Of a stretch of 64,000 bases of DNA, positions 1-13,050 are shown in pieces (position 1 is the first letter of the stretch; every line of letters begins with the position of its first letter). Both the position numbers and the translations under genes were made by a program. Below the pieces are notes generated by a model. The model ran no database searches, was not told the DNA's origin, and saw nothing but the letters and a program-made list of their open reading frames with translations. The DNA comes from Legionella qingyii. Its GTDB lineage: Bacteria; Pseudomonadota; Gammaproteobacteria; Legionellales; Legionellaceae. The stretch lies in assembly GCF_003184185.1 (NCBI RefSeq), contig NZ_QHJG01000004.1:139571-203570 (forward strand), written 5' to 3'.

Positions 1-380
1 TTAACTTAGGTCCGTCTTGATAAACGGTTCTATTTTAGTACTTTGTGTACAGGTGGGTAAAGATTATGTTTATGTCCATATGAGTCTTATTCACGATTGG
101 TTTTGGCTACGAAGTACGAGAACATAAGACCTAAAAGAACAAGACGCCTTTGCGAAAGGCCAAGATCCCGGTACGGTGTTTACCCTGTTAAAGGCCCGCG
201 CCTAACTGCTTAAAGACCTACGTATCCTGTTCACATTTAAGGCCAGTGTCAGGCTATTGATAGGCCTATTAGACCGACAGAAACGTAGACTACTACAGCC
301 ACTGTCGGGACTACACGTAAGTAACCAAGACTACAAAAAAAAACTACTACACACACTAGTGTTACAGGTACAACGTAGTA
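1..380. CDS. copA: Copper-transporting P-type ATPase, N-terminal part (leftward, cut by window edge)
   Basis: Leftward frame starting ATG ATG at 380, open to position 1 and continuing outside the window. The first ~45 residues are rich in His, Met and Cys. They are followed by the pattern YTCPMHPEIRQ...GNCPICGM, typical of the heavy-metal-binding domain that precedes CopA-type copper ATPases. After it comes the first membrane segment, with ...LSIPVFVLEMGGHVF. The family pumps Cu(I) out of the cytoplasm using ATP. The phosphorylation motif and other catalytic parts lie outside the window. It follows the peptidase-like gene by 51 bp in the same direction. Copper specificity is inferred from the N-terminal pattern only. 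Confidence 0.85.
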
Positions 381-431
381 ACTGAATAGGGATAAAAACA
401 ATCCACTTTGAGTTATGTAGTGAAGTTAGTT

Positions 432-1712
432 AGTACAAAAAAATCGGTTAAAAAGAAGGCAAACGACTTGTTAGAGGAGATTTTTTTCTAGTTATCTCCA
501 AAAGAACCACAACCGATTAAAAAGTATGAAATGACTTGGGAGCTGTTTGACTTTATAAGATAGTTTTAAGGGAAAGAAGCGAACTTTTCGCTTTCCAGGA
601 TATTAAAATAGTCGTAGAAGAAACTATCTATGGGGTATTTATAATTGTTCTAATAGATTTTCAAGGAACATTCATTAAAATATCTTAACCGTACCCGGTC
701 AATTACCTCGACCTTGTAATCCCAGGTAGTTTATCTGTATTAGGCAAAGAAAAGGCGCGAGACGGGGTTGTTAATTTTCGCTTACCGACGGAAGTTAACA
801 AAAAACTCCCGGAACAAAGAATCATACTTAAACTATAAATAGTCATGACGAGAGTTACCATGTATAAGGTCCTTATTTATGCTGTGATCCCCGACATATT
901 TAATGGTATCCTGGCATGAGAACTTCATAGAGGTACTCAGGTAGTTAGCCAAAACTTCCTAGGGTGAGACTTGGGAGATTAACTATCGTACTACGTCGGT
1001 CTGCTTGGTGACGGACTACCATCTTTCCTCGGTACTCGAGTCCCAATAGAAATAAATTAACATATAATAGTGTTATTAAAAGTACTCTAAAATGGTGACT
1101 AAATTATGTATTGAGATTTACTAAAACATAACGTTAAAGCCGTAGTTTTGGGCAATATACAAAATTTGCCAGTTCGCAAAAAAGACGATTACGCTGTGTT
1201 AGTTGCATAAGGGCAAATAACTCCATAAGAAGTTTTAGTAGTATAACTAATATGAAAAACTATATTAGTAATGTTTTAAGTTATATCCAAAGATAGACAA
1301 CAAAATAAAATCTTCATAGGTATCTATCCTTGAATTCCAGGAGGTATAGGCGAAGGTTGAAAAATTACTTCAAAAAATAGTGGAGAACCCATTATAAGAA
1401 TAGAAAAACAAGACGTTATTTCAGTAGTTTAAGAAGACTATTGTTAAACCGTCACAAAAATAGCTTAAGTTAAAATAAATTAGGGGCTGCTATAAGACTC
1501 TTTTGATTGAGTTATTTAGCAAGAAAAGGTACGAGACCTAGGGATAGTAAAAAGGGTTTTGCTTTCGCGTTGCCTAAATCACGTATCTCGCGTGTTCATG
1601 GAGGAAAAACTCGTCCAACTCGAGATTCATATAGTCCGAGTGGATGTATTGCAAATGGAGCTCCTTGTAGTTCATTATTTCATAGCCGACAAAACTATTC
1701 TTTTAATCCGTA
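432..1712. CDS. Hypothetical protein, possible papain-like cysteine peptidase (leftward)
   Basis: Leftward frame of 426 residues from ATG at 1712 to TGA at 432-434. I do not recognise the protein as a whole. Near residue 40 it has GGTCALYALNP, like the nucleophile Cys region of papain-fold peptidases. Near residue 309 it has SHSLLIVGAERG followed by YVYLMDP, resembling the His and Asp blocks of such enzymes. The middle is helical and charged. It starts 72 bp after the end of the polyketide synthase gene, in the same direction, so it could be co-transcribed. An effector role would fit a Legionella-type host but is only inference. No signal peptide is visible. Confidence 0.7.
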
Positions 1713-1784
1713 TTATTAATTGAGTTTGTTTCTAGAATACATATTAATAATATGTCTAACTAACGTAACCAAAGTTGATGACAT

Positions 1785-4700
1785 AGTAGCTTAATTTAGC
1801 AGTTGACATATGGGTAGTGAAAGATGATGGAATCGTTAGTGGACTAATTTAAGTACCCGTTAATTGAGAAATGTAACTCATCAATACCCGGGTAATTCAC
1901 TTTAATTCATGAGTGGAAGGACTAAAAAACTCTTATTTTGGGTGTTTCTGGCTAATCAATGTCCCGCTAGGAGTGAAGGTTTTACCAAGCGTATAACTAT
2001 AAATTCTTAACATACTGAGCTAAGACCTCGACGAAACGATTTTTTGCTTCCTCATTATAAGTGGTCCTAGGAATTAGCGAGACCAAAAACGTCCCAATAT
2101 AAATTAAATTTATTAAATAATTGAAAAGAAAATTCACTACGTAATTTTGGTTAATGAAGCCGGGTTGAATTTATGAATTCTATTTTTAGTTGTTAGTAGC
2201 TTACTTCAAATGACAAGAATTTAACGAACCAATTGGTCTCAAACAAGGTAGATATTTTATTTATTACCGAATAACAATTGGGTCTTAGAAATTTAAGTGA
2301 CAAAAATTAGTGTACGCTCGTAAAAACTTTTCTTCGTCAAAAATTAACAACTAGGAGTTAGCTGAATTATTTTAGTTACTTGCATATAACTAGCACATGG
2401 CGCTATAAATTAGCAAATATAAGACTTTTGTTTGGCTGTTGTCTTAATATAACTGACGGAAGGGACGGCGATACTTAGACCTATTTACCTTAAAAGAAAA
2501 CGGCTGAATTGAACATTTTTTGTTCTACCGTACGTCGTTAATTAGGGCACGACTGTAAGTATAAAAATCAAGCCACGGTGAGATATTTAACAAGACGGAC
2601 TACGCTTAGTTATCCTATTACCTTATTTATGAAAAAGACCGACGAATATCCGTATTTCATAAATACAGGTTCTATGTCGTAAAACTTGGGAAATAATATT
2701 AAGACGGTTTTTAATTAAAATACAAAATTTAAGCAGAGTATTTCTACTAATAAAAAAAACTGCTTTAATTCTTTGCTGAGGAAAAGACCAAGGTCTTAGT
2801 TGCAGACAGGAACATGGTTGTAAAGTATCATAAAAAATTTAACTGGGTTATGTTCTAGTGTACTTCCTGGTAGTTGCTACTATACTCCCTAGTGGTACAC
2901 ATTAAGTACGTCTAGTGATAAATAGAATATTTCTTTATGAGCTTAGTCGCCAACTACCCAATCGCCTTATAGTGAGGAGTATAATAAAACCTTAAGAACT
3001 AGCTCATTGCAGAGGAGTAACAGATCTCTCTACAGAAACATCTAATTAAGTTTAACAGGAAAGAATAAATTGTGGACCTAACCGTGAAGTCATAACTTTA
3101 AGTCGGTTTTTGATGATAAAACAAAGTGTTGTCGTAGTTTACGAACTCGCTGTATTAGGAATAAGTCGGACGGAACTTAGACATTAACGCAAGGTTGTAA
3201 TATTCTTATCGGAACGGACAATTCATGGGTTTTTTGCATAACTTTTAGTGTATTGCCATGAAGAAGCGGTTACTACAAATATCGCCATACCAGACGGCGA
3301 GATAATAGTTTCAATTTATTTGAAACATTAAGTAAGCGTTATAAAAATCGTTAGAACGATTATGAACCGAGTAATTATTTCATAAGTTATCTATTCAAGT
3401 CCCAACCTGAAACGTTAAACAGTACTTATGCTAACGCTTAAAGATATCGGTAATCGCTCAGATTTGGATTACTCTTGTTTGGTAGTAGATGAAGTTAAAC
3501 AAGCTATAACAGATTGGGATTGTGTAGGTGGCATTAAAGCGCGTTTTGAACTGAGTCATACCGTTAGCTGAGAAGGAACCATACAACCGCTTCTCTTAAA
3601 TTCTTTAAAGCTAGCCGACCTACTCATACAAAGTATTCGAGTCGGTTGGTACGAACAAAGCCACTTATAAATTTTATTTATAGGGTCAACTATCCTGTAT
3701 GTCGTTAAACGCGGTTAACTCGTGAATTATTTTGTAGTTCTTGTAGCTATGACAGGAATAGGTATTCCCATTTCGGTGCAACAACCTATCGGACCGAGTC
3801 CAAACGTCAGTAAGGCCAACGCACTTTTCCGGGGGTTAATTAGCTCTCACGTCCATTAGGAACAACAACGGCATTTATTCGGTTAGGTAGCTCTTTAGGT
3901 AATCGGCGATGTATTAAACGAACAGGAGACCGTGGATTATGTCTCCGATTCCTCCTTTTGTTTTGTTTATCTAGGTTACCTTATAGAAACCAATTGACTA
4001 CGTTATAGTTGCGTGATAGGTAAAAGCGTGAATTATGTAAAACGTAGAGTAGCAGTGAATTTAATTGGTTATTCGGTAGAACGTGTTACGGCCGCTCTAC
4101 TTTATGCGGAACGTCCCCAAACCTTGAAACAAGTTATAGTCATTACTAGACAAGGTAAACGACTATTAATGACCGTAGACGGACTATTACGAATTATTTA
4201 TGAACGAAAAACGCGCGTGCGAGCTAGTCGCAAAACCATAGGAGTCTTGTGAGGCTAGATGACCATTACTGTTATATTACGCGGGGAGACGCTTATTCCA
4301 TGAGTTAATTACAAAAACGGTTCGGAGGTCAGGGTGGGCATTAGTCTATCCAACGTAGTGAAAATTTGAGAACAACCTGTTCTAAACGACTCTAGACGCG
4401 AAAGAAATTAGACCCTTATATTTTACATAGAGCCTAACGTTTGACTAAAAGTTGCGACAACCATCGATTATCTATGAAATTATAGAGACCGTTCCATGAG
4501 AACCATAGGTTCAGCTAACTTATTAAAAATTGTTCGAGTTCAAGCAATGATTTCCAAAAGGTTTTTCGTGTACGGTATCATACCATCCCTAAATGGAATA
4601 GACATAGTACTTAGCGTATACGTAAAAGACACTGGTTATACTTCGCTACTCCGGCGTTGAATTTGTAAAAAACTGTTGTTACTTTATCTAGTAACTTAAC

Positions 4701-7700
4701 CGAAACTAATATATTCTTGTGATATAGAAATAAGAGTTATCCGGGGTTAAGTAAATCTGGTACATAATTAACTATTAGGTCTAGTGGGTTATCGAAAAAA
4801 CGGAAGAGGCCGAGTAAACTATAGTGTTTGTTGGACCTTCAGACGAAAACCCAGCCGTTTAACTTGAACTTCCCTGAGGTAGCTCAAACTATGTCTAAGA
4901 CTTCTATTCTTAGTATTCCTTATTTTACTGAAACGCAGTGAGAAGAATCAAATTTGAAGAGTTAAAGTGGTTAGTCTTTTGGACTTAATAGTATTTTAAA
5001 CTGTAGTTTTGTTTCGAGTAATAGTACGAGTCGTCGAGAAACGCAATTAGCCCAGGTGTGTGAAGCTCCATGAAGGACTCAACATCAGTAAGCGCGTTTG
5101 CATATTCCGTGTATTCACCTTACGAGTTTAAGTAAGTAAGACTCATTATTTTATGAAACGTAGTGGGGTAGTTCGTTTTATCCACCTATTATTATCAATT
5201 TCGGAACCGACGAAAACCAGTCCTCATAAAACCTTTTTTACGACAGTACTACGTCCATTGAGAGCACGTCTTGGACCTTAAGTAGAGCTATTCTGTTTCG
5301 TACAAAAAATTTTAAGAGTATTTAAACGCTATTTAGATTCGCTGCGAGTTTTCTACTAAAATTGAGTAACTATAGTTGGCTAAGTCTTTCGCTGCCGCGA
5401 GCGCTTAACTAAAGGTAAAGTCTTTTGTCAACGGTTAATAGTAGAACGAAGCGTTTTTATAACTAAAACATAACAAGCAGCGAAAAACCGAACTGAACGT
5501 TGACTTTGAGAACTCGGACGAAACCCATATTACCTGCAAGTTATACTTTAACAAGTTATCTTTTTCGTAACGCAACGTTATGATCAAACCGCCGACGGTT
5601 TGGACTGAGTTATTTTCGCCAACGCCCTTTTTGTTGAAATAGTTTTTATTTTAAGACTAACTACATACAGTTTACAAGATTCAGGTCGAATAATGATTTA
5701 TTTTTGAGTAATGGTCCGTCGCTTTTGTAAACTGGATTTTCTCCTACGTGTTGTAGGCGCCCCCTAACTCAGCTCTAAAAAAATAGTTGGGTTTTAAGTC
5801 AGCGTAGTTTATGTATTACTCCATTTAATTGAAACAATTTGAGTACTGGTGACAAAAATATCATATCTAAGGTCAGCTCAACAAAGGGAACGTACATTGA
5901 CCAGTGTTGTCTTAACTCACGTCGGAGTAAAACGTGTAGTTCTTGTAATGAACAAAGTACTCTGTATTGTATGACTGGATTAAGGTTGTTAACCGAGCGG
6001 AGAACTCAACATACTCGTTGATTTCGGTTAGCTATTCATATTACGAGTGCTGTCCAGCGTCGACATTTTGTTTATAGCGATTTTAGTAGACTACAAAAAC
6101 GATTTATGGCAACTATTGAAGCCCGATTTACGAAATCTCGTCAAACGCTTAAGCGGCTCTTCTGGTCATTAACCCGAAATCGCCAAAATTGTCTAACTCC
6201 ATGAGGGACGAGACGTCAAAATCCTTTGAGAACATTTTATTCTACTCGTAATCAAGGTGATTTTGGTTTACGTGACTGGGGACGCGAAGAATTGAAACTC
6301 AGGCGGAGGGTAAGCTACACAACGTTTCCCTCTGCTTATAGGGGTTCTACTTATACACCTAAATTAAAAAATTTTACTTCGTTGAATATTTAAAAGAAGA
6401 AAACGTTTGACTAGTGACAAAATTATTGTGAGCGGTGCGGTCGTCGTGAAAGTTCCACTGGTTATAAGCAAAATTGACGTGGTTCCATATTCCCTAATAA
6501 GACTCATACAGGAAAAGGTATTTGGACCAACTAACGTACATGAAGATACCCTAGAGGATTACCCCACGGGCAGGGTACACGAAGTTATATTGACTACAGT
6601 GGTGACCTATTTAGGCAAACTGAATTTCGAAAATAGTACTGAAGAAGGACCGAAAACGGTAATCCTTGTCAGTTAGGCCGTCTCGCAGGCAGTGATAAAT
6701 GACGACTTCGAAATTATTGGCGATTTTACCATAGAAATAGCGCATTGCGTAGTCCATTGGAAAAGTTATTGTCATGCGGTGTCGGAAGACGAGAACGTAT
6801 AGGTAGACGTGCAAGTAGTTTTCAAAATGTAACTGGTAGTCCTCGATTTCGAAACCGAAACGTATTTCATTACAAACGAAGTCCGTTATCGTTGTGTAAC
6901 TGTGGTGGTCGTTCGCGTATTAGTTAAAGGGACAAAAAATTTGAAACTGTACGTATTACTTAGCGATGATTACTACTTCTTGTCCGGCATAGGTGTGACT
7001 AACTACCCGGAAAGTTTAGTTTGCATATACGATGCGCAGGACCTTAGTCTAAGCTATGTAACGGGCAATAGCTTATTTGTGATTCAAGGAGCAATCTTTT
7101 TGGGCTGAAGAGGTCAACGCGTATCATAAGTAAACCTGGCTGTGGACGTTTTTGGGGGCAATTTGACGGTGCATTACGGGGTCCGTTTATTAAACGTAAA
7201 AGATATCGGAATATCCTCGTGAGATTTTTCTAAGCAACAACTCCGAGGTAGTTAAAACGGAGTGCTCCTGATTATGGTTTCTTTAAACGCAGTTTTGTAA
7301 ATTACAAAAGTTAATTGGGATCAAATAACTGTATTCTAAAGGGACCACGTAGGTATAGTCCTAGTATTATAAAAGCCAATAGGGTTGCGAGGTACCCATA
7401 TAGTAAATAGGGTGAAAATGGAAGAAGTTCATTGCAAAGTTTCCGTAGTTCTAGTCCTCGTGATCCTTTCCATGTTGAGTACGGATATTATCGTTAACGT
7501 AGTAGCCAAAAAAGATGGTGACCAACCCCTCGAACAAATTATTGATTAACAAAGGGGTTAAGGCTGAGATATTTGACTCGGTCGAATAATTAACTACCTA
7601 TTAGTTTTGGATAACAGCGTCAATAAAATTCCCATCCTCGATCGAAAAGAAATTCGAACCAACGGTCAAGTCATTAGTAGTTACTCAGTTTTGGTTCAAG

Positions 7701-10700
7701 TTTTATAGGGAGTAGAAGTAGGTTGAGCAGGTGAAGCCAATCGAGTTCCTAAAGAAATGTTTATCTTGTGTGGTTTAGAAATGTCCAGAACTTAGCTAAG
7801 AGACGTAATTAAAAGTTTATTAGTAATTCGGTATTTCTATTTAAGAATAACCGTTTAACGAGACGGCGTACGTCTCATAGTCGATTTACAAACACCTTTT
7901 GTCCGCGTCCGAATCCTTGTTTGAGTTCGTATTTAAACTCTATTAGTCCCCTATATTAATGACGTACCGAATTGACTAGTAATTAGTTTCAAAATTATTT
8001 CCATACAGGAACGAGTAATGAATAGTTTCTGACAAAATTGGGAACCAGAACTCTAGCAAAAACCCGGTATGGCTGGAGCGGGGTTCCGGGGGTTAGTTAA
8101 CGTCAAGGATGGTTAGGGTTTGCGGCTGCAAGACGTTAGTTTCGTAGATGCTTTGATAATCATGGTGACATTTGACTGAGAAATAACGACGGTTTATGAC
8201 TCCTTTAGCTTCTTATCTGTTGTTTCTTTAGGTCTAGCTTCAAAAATCAATTGAGTACGTTTATGGTAGGCGGAACGTGGAACCGTCTTTTATTTATTAG
8301 ATGTAGGAGTGATAATACAAGGTTATTCCCTCGAAATTGGCGATGCGGACGACGTACTTATTATGGAAAATTGTTAGGTAGACGTAAGTTGAGTTCTTCA
8401 TTTACTGCATGAACAAGAAACAGTGATTGTAGGTTTGAATGTCCTGCTTATTAAGCTGACCATATTAATATAACTTAAAAAAATTAACGAAGAAAATGAC
8501 GTCCAAATAGCTGTAAAGCGCTTCATTCCTATTGGAGAGAACGTGGACGACTTTCGTTTCGAACGCGACACTGGTCTGGATTTGGCGGTGTTGGAGGCCA
8601 TTAATCTATTGCGGGGAAAGGTATCTCGCTAGAAAAGAATAGGTTGTTAAACCGAAAAACGTTAGCGCGATATTTTGCAAAGGGAAGCGCTATTCGCTGT
8701 TATACAAGTATCGTAAGAAGTTTTAATACGAACTAAAGTAGATGTTAAACGGGTCGCATTAAAAGTAGAAGACAAAAAAGGCATAGTTAGTTTTGTCATA
8801 AATTAACACCGTCGAGATTGTGGTCACAAGCCGTTTTAGGTTAGTCACCCGATAGGGGGTCTAAGTCGCCCGGACGACGCTCAAGCCATTAACGTAAGCA
8901 TCATTCGTGTTAATTAACGTTAAATTCCCGAAAAAATAGTTCGAGAAATTGCTCGCGGTTCTCGAAAAACTACCATAAAAAAACTTTTAGCTATGACCTG
9001 AGCTATAGACGACAACTTCCTCGCAGGTCTGGATGCCGTTTTTATTAGGGTAGGTTAACAAGGTTACCTCCTAAGAGGAGGAGGTCGTCTTATAGATTTG
9101 GGACTCGTTACTCTGCACCTCGGTCGACAACACGCGGTTAATCTTCGGTTAATAAGGGGACGTAAAATGCTAATCAGGCTCGTGTCCCAACTCCGACGGT
9201 AACGTCAACTTTTGTGGTCAGAACTCCGTTTTCGCATAGAAAATCAAATAGAAAACAAAGTTTGGTTACAAGAAGAGCTCGTTTAAGCATATTTCCCTCA
9301 AATTGAAAATATTTGACGTATAAATCACTGGCTATTTTTAGCCGGGTTACTTATTATATTGGACGAACTATTCGTCGGACATTAACGCGGTTACTCTAAC
9401 CTACAACGTTCCTATGACCTAACGAAAAAAGAAAAAAATAAACTCTCTCACACATAAGTAAGAAAGGTTATTAACGTCGGCGAAGAAAGCGGCACGCACG
9501 AAATTATCGCTGAGCTTTATTCTTTACTGAAGCTGTGTAACGACGCCATTTCGTATATAGGCGTTTGAGAAGAACGCATAAACGGTTTATGAAAACTATC
9601 GAACGATTTTCATTAAGTTCGCGCCAAAATGAAAATCGTCTTTAGTGATTATTCCTGAGAACGCCGTCACATGCACGGAGATAATAAAAATGTCCGCCAA
9701 GAACGTCATGCTATACACGCAAGCGTGGCGATTTAGGTTTACTTGAGTGCGGCCGTGTAGCGTTGGGTAGAAGGAATTGGGTTAGGTAACATAAGTTACC
9801 TTACTGTCATAAAAAATTGAGTTAAAGTCCTAAATTAAAAAATTTCAACTCCACAAACTTATAAAATACTCGCACATCTGAATTTTGTCGGAATTAGTGA
9901 GGTCGATGAGGTCTTCGCGAAAGTCTTACCGGATATAAGCAAAAATGGCTCGACTATATTTCCCCTAAAAGACACGATACCTTAAGTGATTTTTAAAATC
10001 AGTCCCATAAGTGAAGCTAACCTAGCCGGTTACCGCATGGGCATGGTACACGAAGTTACATTAGTTATAGAAAACCACTATTAACACTAAAGCGTTCCCG
10101 CGACGCTTAATGGAGAAGAACTCGTTATGGTAATCCTTGTCATTTAGGGGGCGAGAATGGTAGTGATAATTACCTTCAAGGAAACTAATGGCGTTCTTAT
10201 AATAGTAACAGAAATTCTCGCAACGAATTGGCAAAATTTTGCTACTGTGGCGTAGGGAGTGATGCGCGTATTGGTAGGCGTAGGAGTGACTTACAGAACG
10301 TCGCCGAAAGCCCCCTATTGTAAGACCGGAAACTTTCCCATTATAACCTTAGCCCTCGGTCATTCTATAAGTGAGGTGGACGTTCGCGGTATAGTGTTAG
10401 TGGTAAAACGTTTGAGTTTGTACGTAGTACTTACCGCCAGTAGCTACTTCTTGTCCGCCATAGTTAACGGACATAACCAGGTACCTTTAGTTTACGTATT
10501 CGGTGGGCCGGTCCATAGCGTAAATTTTGTAAAGGTCAACGTTTTATTTACAAATCTAGCAGGTTTGGATGTGGTTCTGGCCGATTATTAGCACCTATGA
10601 GTAAGCATGGTGTTGGTTGTTTTTGAGGCCAAAATGACAGAAATTAGCGTCGATCTCTATTCAAACGTAGAAGGTTTCGTACTATCGAGCAGAGGTCTTT

Positions 10701-13050
10701 GTGGGCATTAACACCACTGTACTCGAACCGAAGTGCAACCCGACTATAATTTCTTTAGGCGTAGTTTTAAAAAATATAAAAGTTAATTCGGGTCAACAAA
10801 CTATATCTCAGCTGGATTTCGTAATTGTAGGCCTAGTATTATAAAGAGTAATAGGGTAGCGAGATTTCCTTATAGTCGGTATGGTGAAAGCGGCGCGAGA
10901 TTATTCCAATTTTTACGTAGCTATCAAAGACGAAACCCTTTTGCCGTTGAGTAAGGTTACTAGCGTTATCCAAGTAATGACTCATGTAACTGTCACCCAA
11001 CAGCTATTTGACCGAGACCGTAGGCCTAAACAACATACACAGACCGGTTGAATAGGTTTCAATCTTTTCGCCCTTAACTGTAAAATATCCTCTTTTCGAG
11101 TATTTGTGAGACGAGCTCAAGCCAATTACTGAGGACCAACTTGGGATTTTTCGGCTTTAGGACTACAAGGAGTTACACAAGAAAAAAATTTTCTCTAACA
11201 TAAACTCGCCGTTCAAAGAGAAATTAGCAAAGATAAACATCAAGAAACCCAACGTCCGTATTTCATAAATTGGGTAAGAACAAAGACCCGAGTACGGTTA
11301 TCCCGAAAGATAGTTTTATTATTTCGCCATTTAGACGAAATAATTTACCTTGTAATAGACCTAGCTAAAAATATAATTTAGGACGTTCTTTGCGGAGTAC
11401 TTAGACTTTACGTAGTCTTCGATAAAAAACATAGAGAAAAAAATGTCACTAGAACACATTAAGTATTAACAGTCTGAGTTAGAAAACCTAGTTCCAAAGA
11501 AATAGAGCTCATTGTTACCGTGTTGCTATAAATTTTACTAGCGCTGTCAACTACTCACATTTTGTTTATAGCACGTTTGAGCAGCCGCAGAGAGCTTCTA
11601 TATTACGTATTGCACGGTTGTAAACGGAATTACTTATGAGTGAGAAACGACTGTGTTGTTTTGTAAAACGAACGGGTAGTAGATTACTACGCCTACCGTT
11701 CCTTAGTACTCAACGAAGAAGTTACTACCGTGACTGTAACCAAGGTGATTTAGGCTTCAATCTCTAGACGTGTACGGAGAAAAATAAAAAAACGAAGAAT
11801 TTTCGTTAACCAAGATGCCCATTTTCACGTCCATATGGGAGTCCTAGATACCAAAACAAGCCAAAGCACATTACATTTAACCGACCTTAACAAAGTACCA
11901 AATTACGCGGTTAACGGAATTAGTCACTACGTTGGGGACTACTACGTTATGACACTGGATATAATGAAAAATGACGTGGTTGTTAGTCTCCTAATAGAAC
12001 TCATACTACGGGAAATACCTAGACAACCTAACGTAATTTGAGTTGACTTAGTGGTTGCTAACATGGCCAAGGTACGCGAAGTTATATTAGTTATAGTGAA
12101 CCTCAATTTACTCGAACACGGTAGTGAAGCACCACTTCCCGTTAAACACTGAATTATAAACCTCGTTGGTCTTAGCAGGGTAGTAGTGGTAGGACTAAGT
12201 ACTGTTATGAAAACTCATGGCGTACCTAACATAGAACTAGAAACGCGCGTAGTGAATTCGCAAAATGTTATTGTTGCGGTGTGGGAAGCGAAGCCTGTTT
12301 GGGTAGGCGTAAGAATAGTTTTGACGCCGTAACTAGGACGCGTCTATTGTATAAACGAAATCAGTTTGGATATTTTAAAAGTCCCGTTTCTAATTCTACT
12401 TGAGGTGGCTGTTAACGATATCTTGTAACGAAGTAAGAGTTACTCAAACGGCGCTCCATTTCTCGTCTTTTACTTCTTCTTGTCCGACATAGGTGACGCT
12501 ACGACCCAGGAAAGTTTAACTCTTTCACGCTTTCAGAAGGACGACGTCGTGACGACCGACGTGGTTAGACCCATATGCGTAATTTAAGTTATAACAGAAA
12601 TATTAACTCAACCGACATTAGGACTCAACTTGTTGGTGTCTTATGTCGACGTAAACTTAATAAATTACTTAGGTCACCTTACAACCGTACTAAATTTCGT
12701 GCTTAGCGATGAAGATTTTTTTCAGCTACAACCCCTAGGTAAACAAACCGAAGCTAACGTCTATAAAATTTTTTTCTACGTAGCTTATTGACTCCTAATA
12801 ATTCTTTTGGAGGAAATGCTGGTTAATAAAATAGCCGAAAGAGTGCTAGTCCTAGTATTATGAGTAGTTGTAGGGTTGCTAGAGAACCGTAAAGAAATTA
12901 TCCGCTTTCGGGGAACTCGTCGTAGCGTATTTTACGGAGTTGTAGAAGATGTAGGCTTAGTTGTGGTCCTTTAACCGTTAAGTAAGGTTACTAACGTTCT
13001 CCAAGTAATTCTTACAGATAATCTAATACAAGGACCAATAAAAAGTGGTG
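1785..13050. CDS. Multimodular polyketide synthase with terminal condensation domain, no integrated AT, one frameshift (leftward)
   Basis: Leftward; GTG start at 13050 (GGGAG eight bases upstream), TGA at 1785-1787. Joined over one frameshift it encodes about 3754 residues. Domains, in approximate window coordinates: KS1 12990-11720 (VDTACSSS near 12480); carrier-like domain 11190-11000 (LGFNQESL); KS2 10965-9700 (DTACSSS); KR 9240-8000 (LITGGCGGL); ACP 7760-7560 (LGFDSL); KS3 7440-6200 (VDTACSSSL); DH 5750-4900 (HPLLG, FPATAFIESG, LLDG); KR 4345-3650 (YLITGGTGGL); ACP 3500-3320 (LGLDSLMAIEIRN); condensation-like domain 3210-1990 (PHIIVDG). No acyltransferase block was found, so loading by a separate enzyme (trans-AT type) is inferred. 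An extra base near 10737 breaks the frame. Product unknown. Confidence 0.88.
10732..10740. other. Frameshift site in the polyketide synthase gene
   Basis: In leftward reading the KS2 frame runs ...ATC AGC CCA ACG TGA and stops at 10732. One base later in phase the expected KS motif continues as CGT GAA GCC AAG CTC ATG (REAKLM), then runs without interruption to 1787. Upstream phase is constant from 13050 to here, so a single extra base (probably the second A of CCAA) explains the break. It could be a true inactivating mutation, a sequencing error, or a split into two proteins. The first frame alone would give 772 residues. Confidence 0.8.

Noticed and set aside
1785..13050. Possible integrated acyltransferase after ketosynthase 3
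   Set aside because: The sequence after KS3 has the usual post-KS linker (KAQLLVFSANSQTAL) but then goes straight to a dehydratase (HPLLG). No AT motif such as GHSxG was seen.
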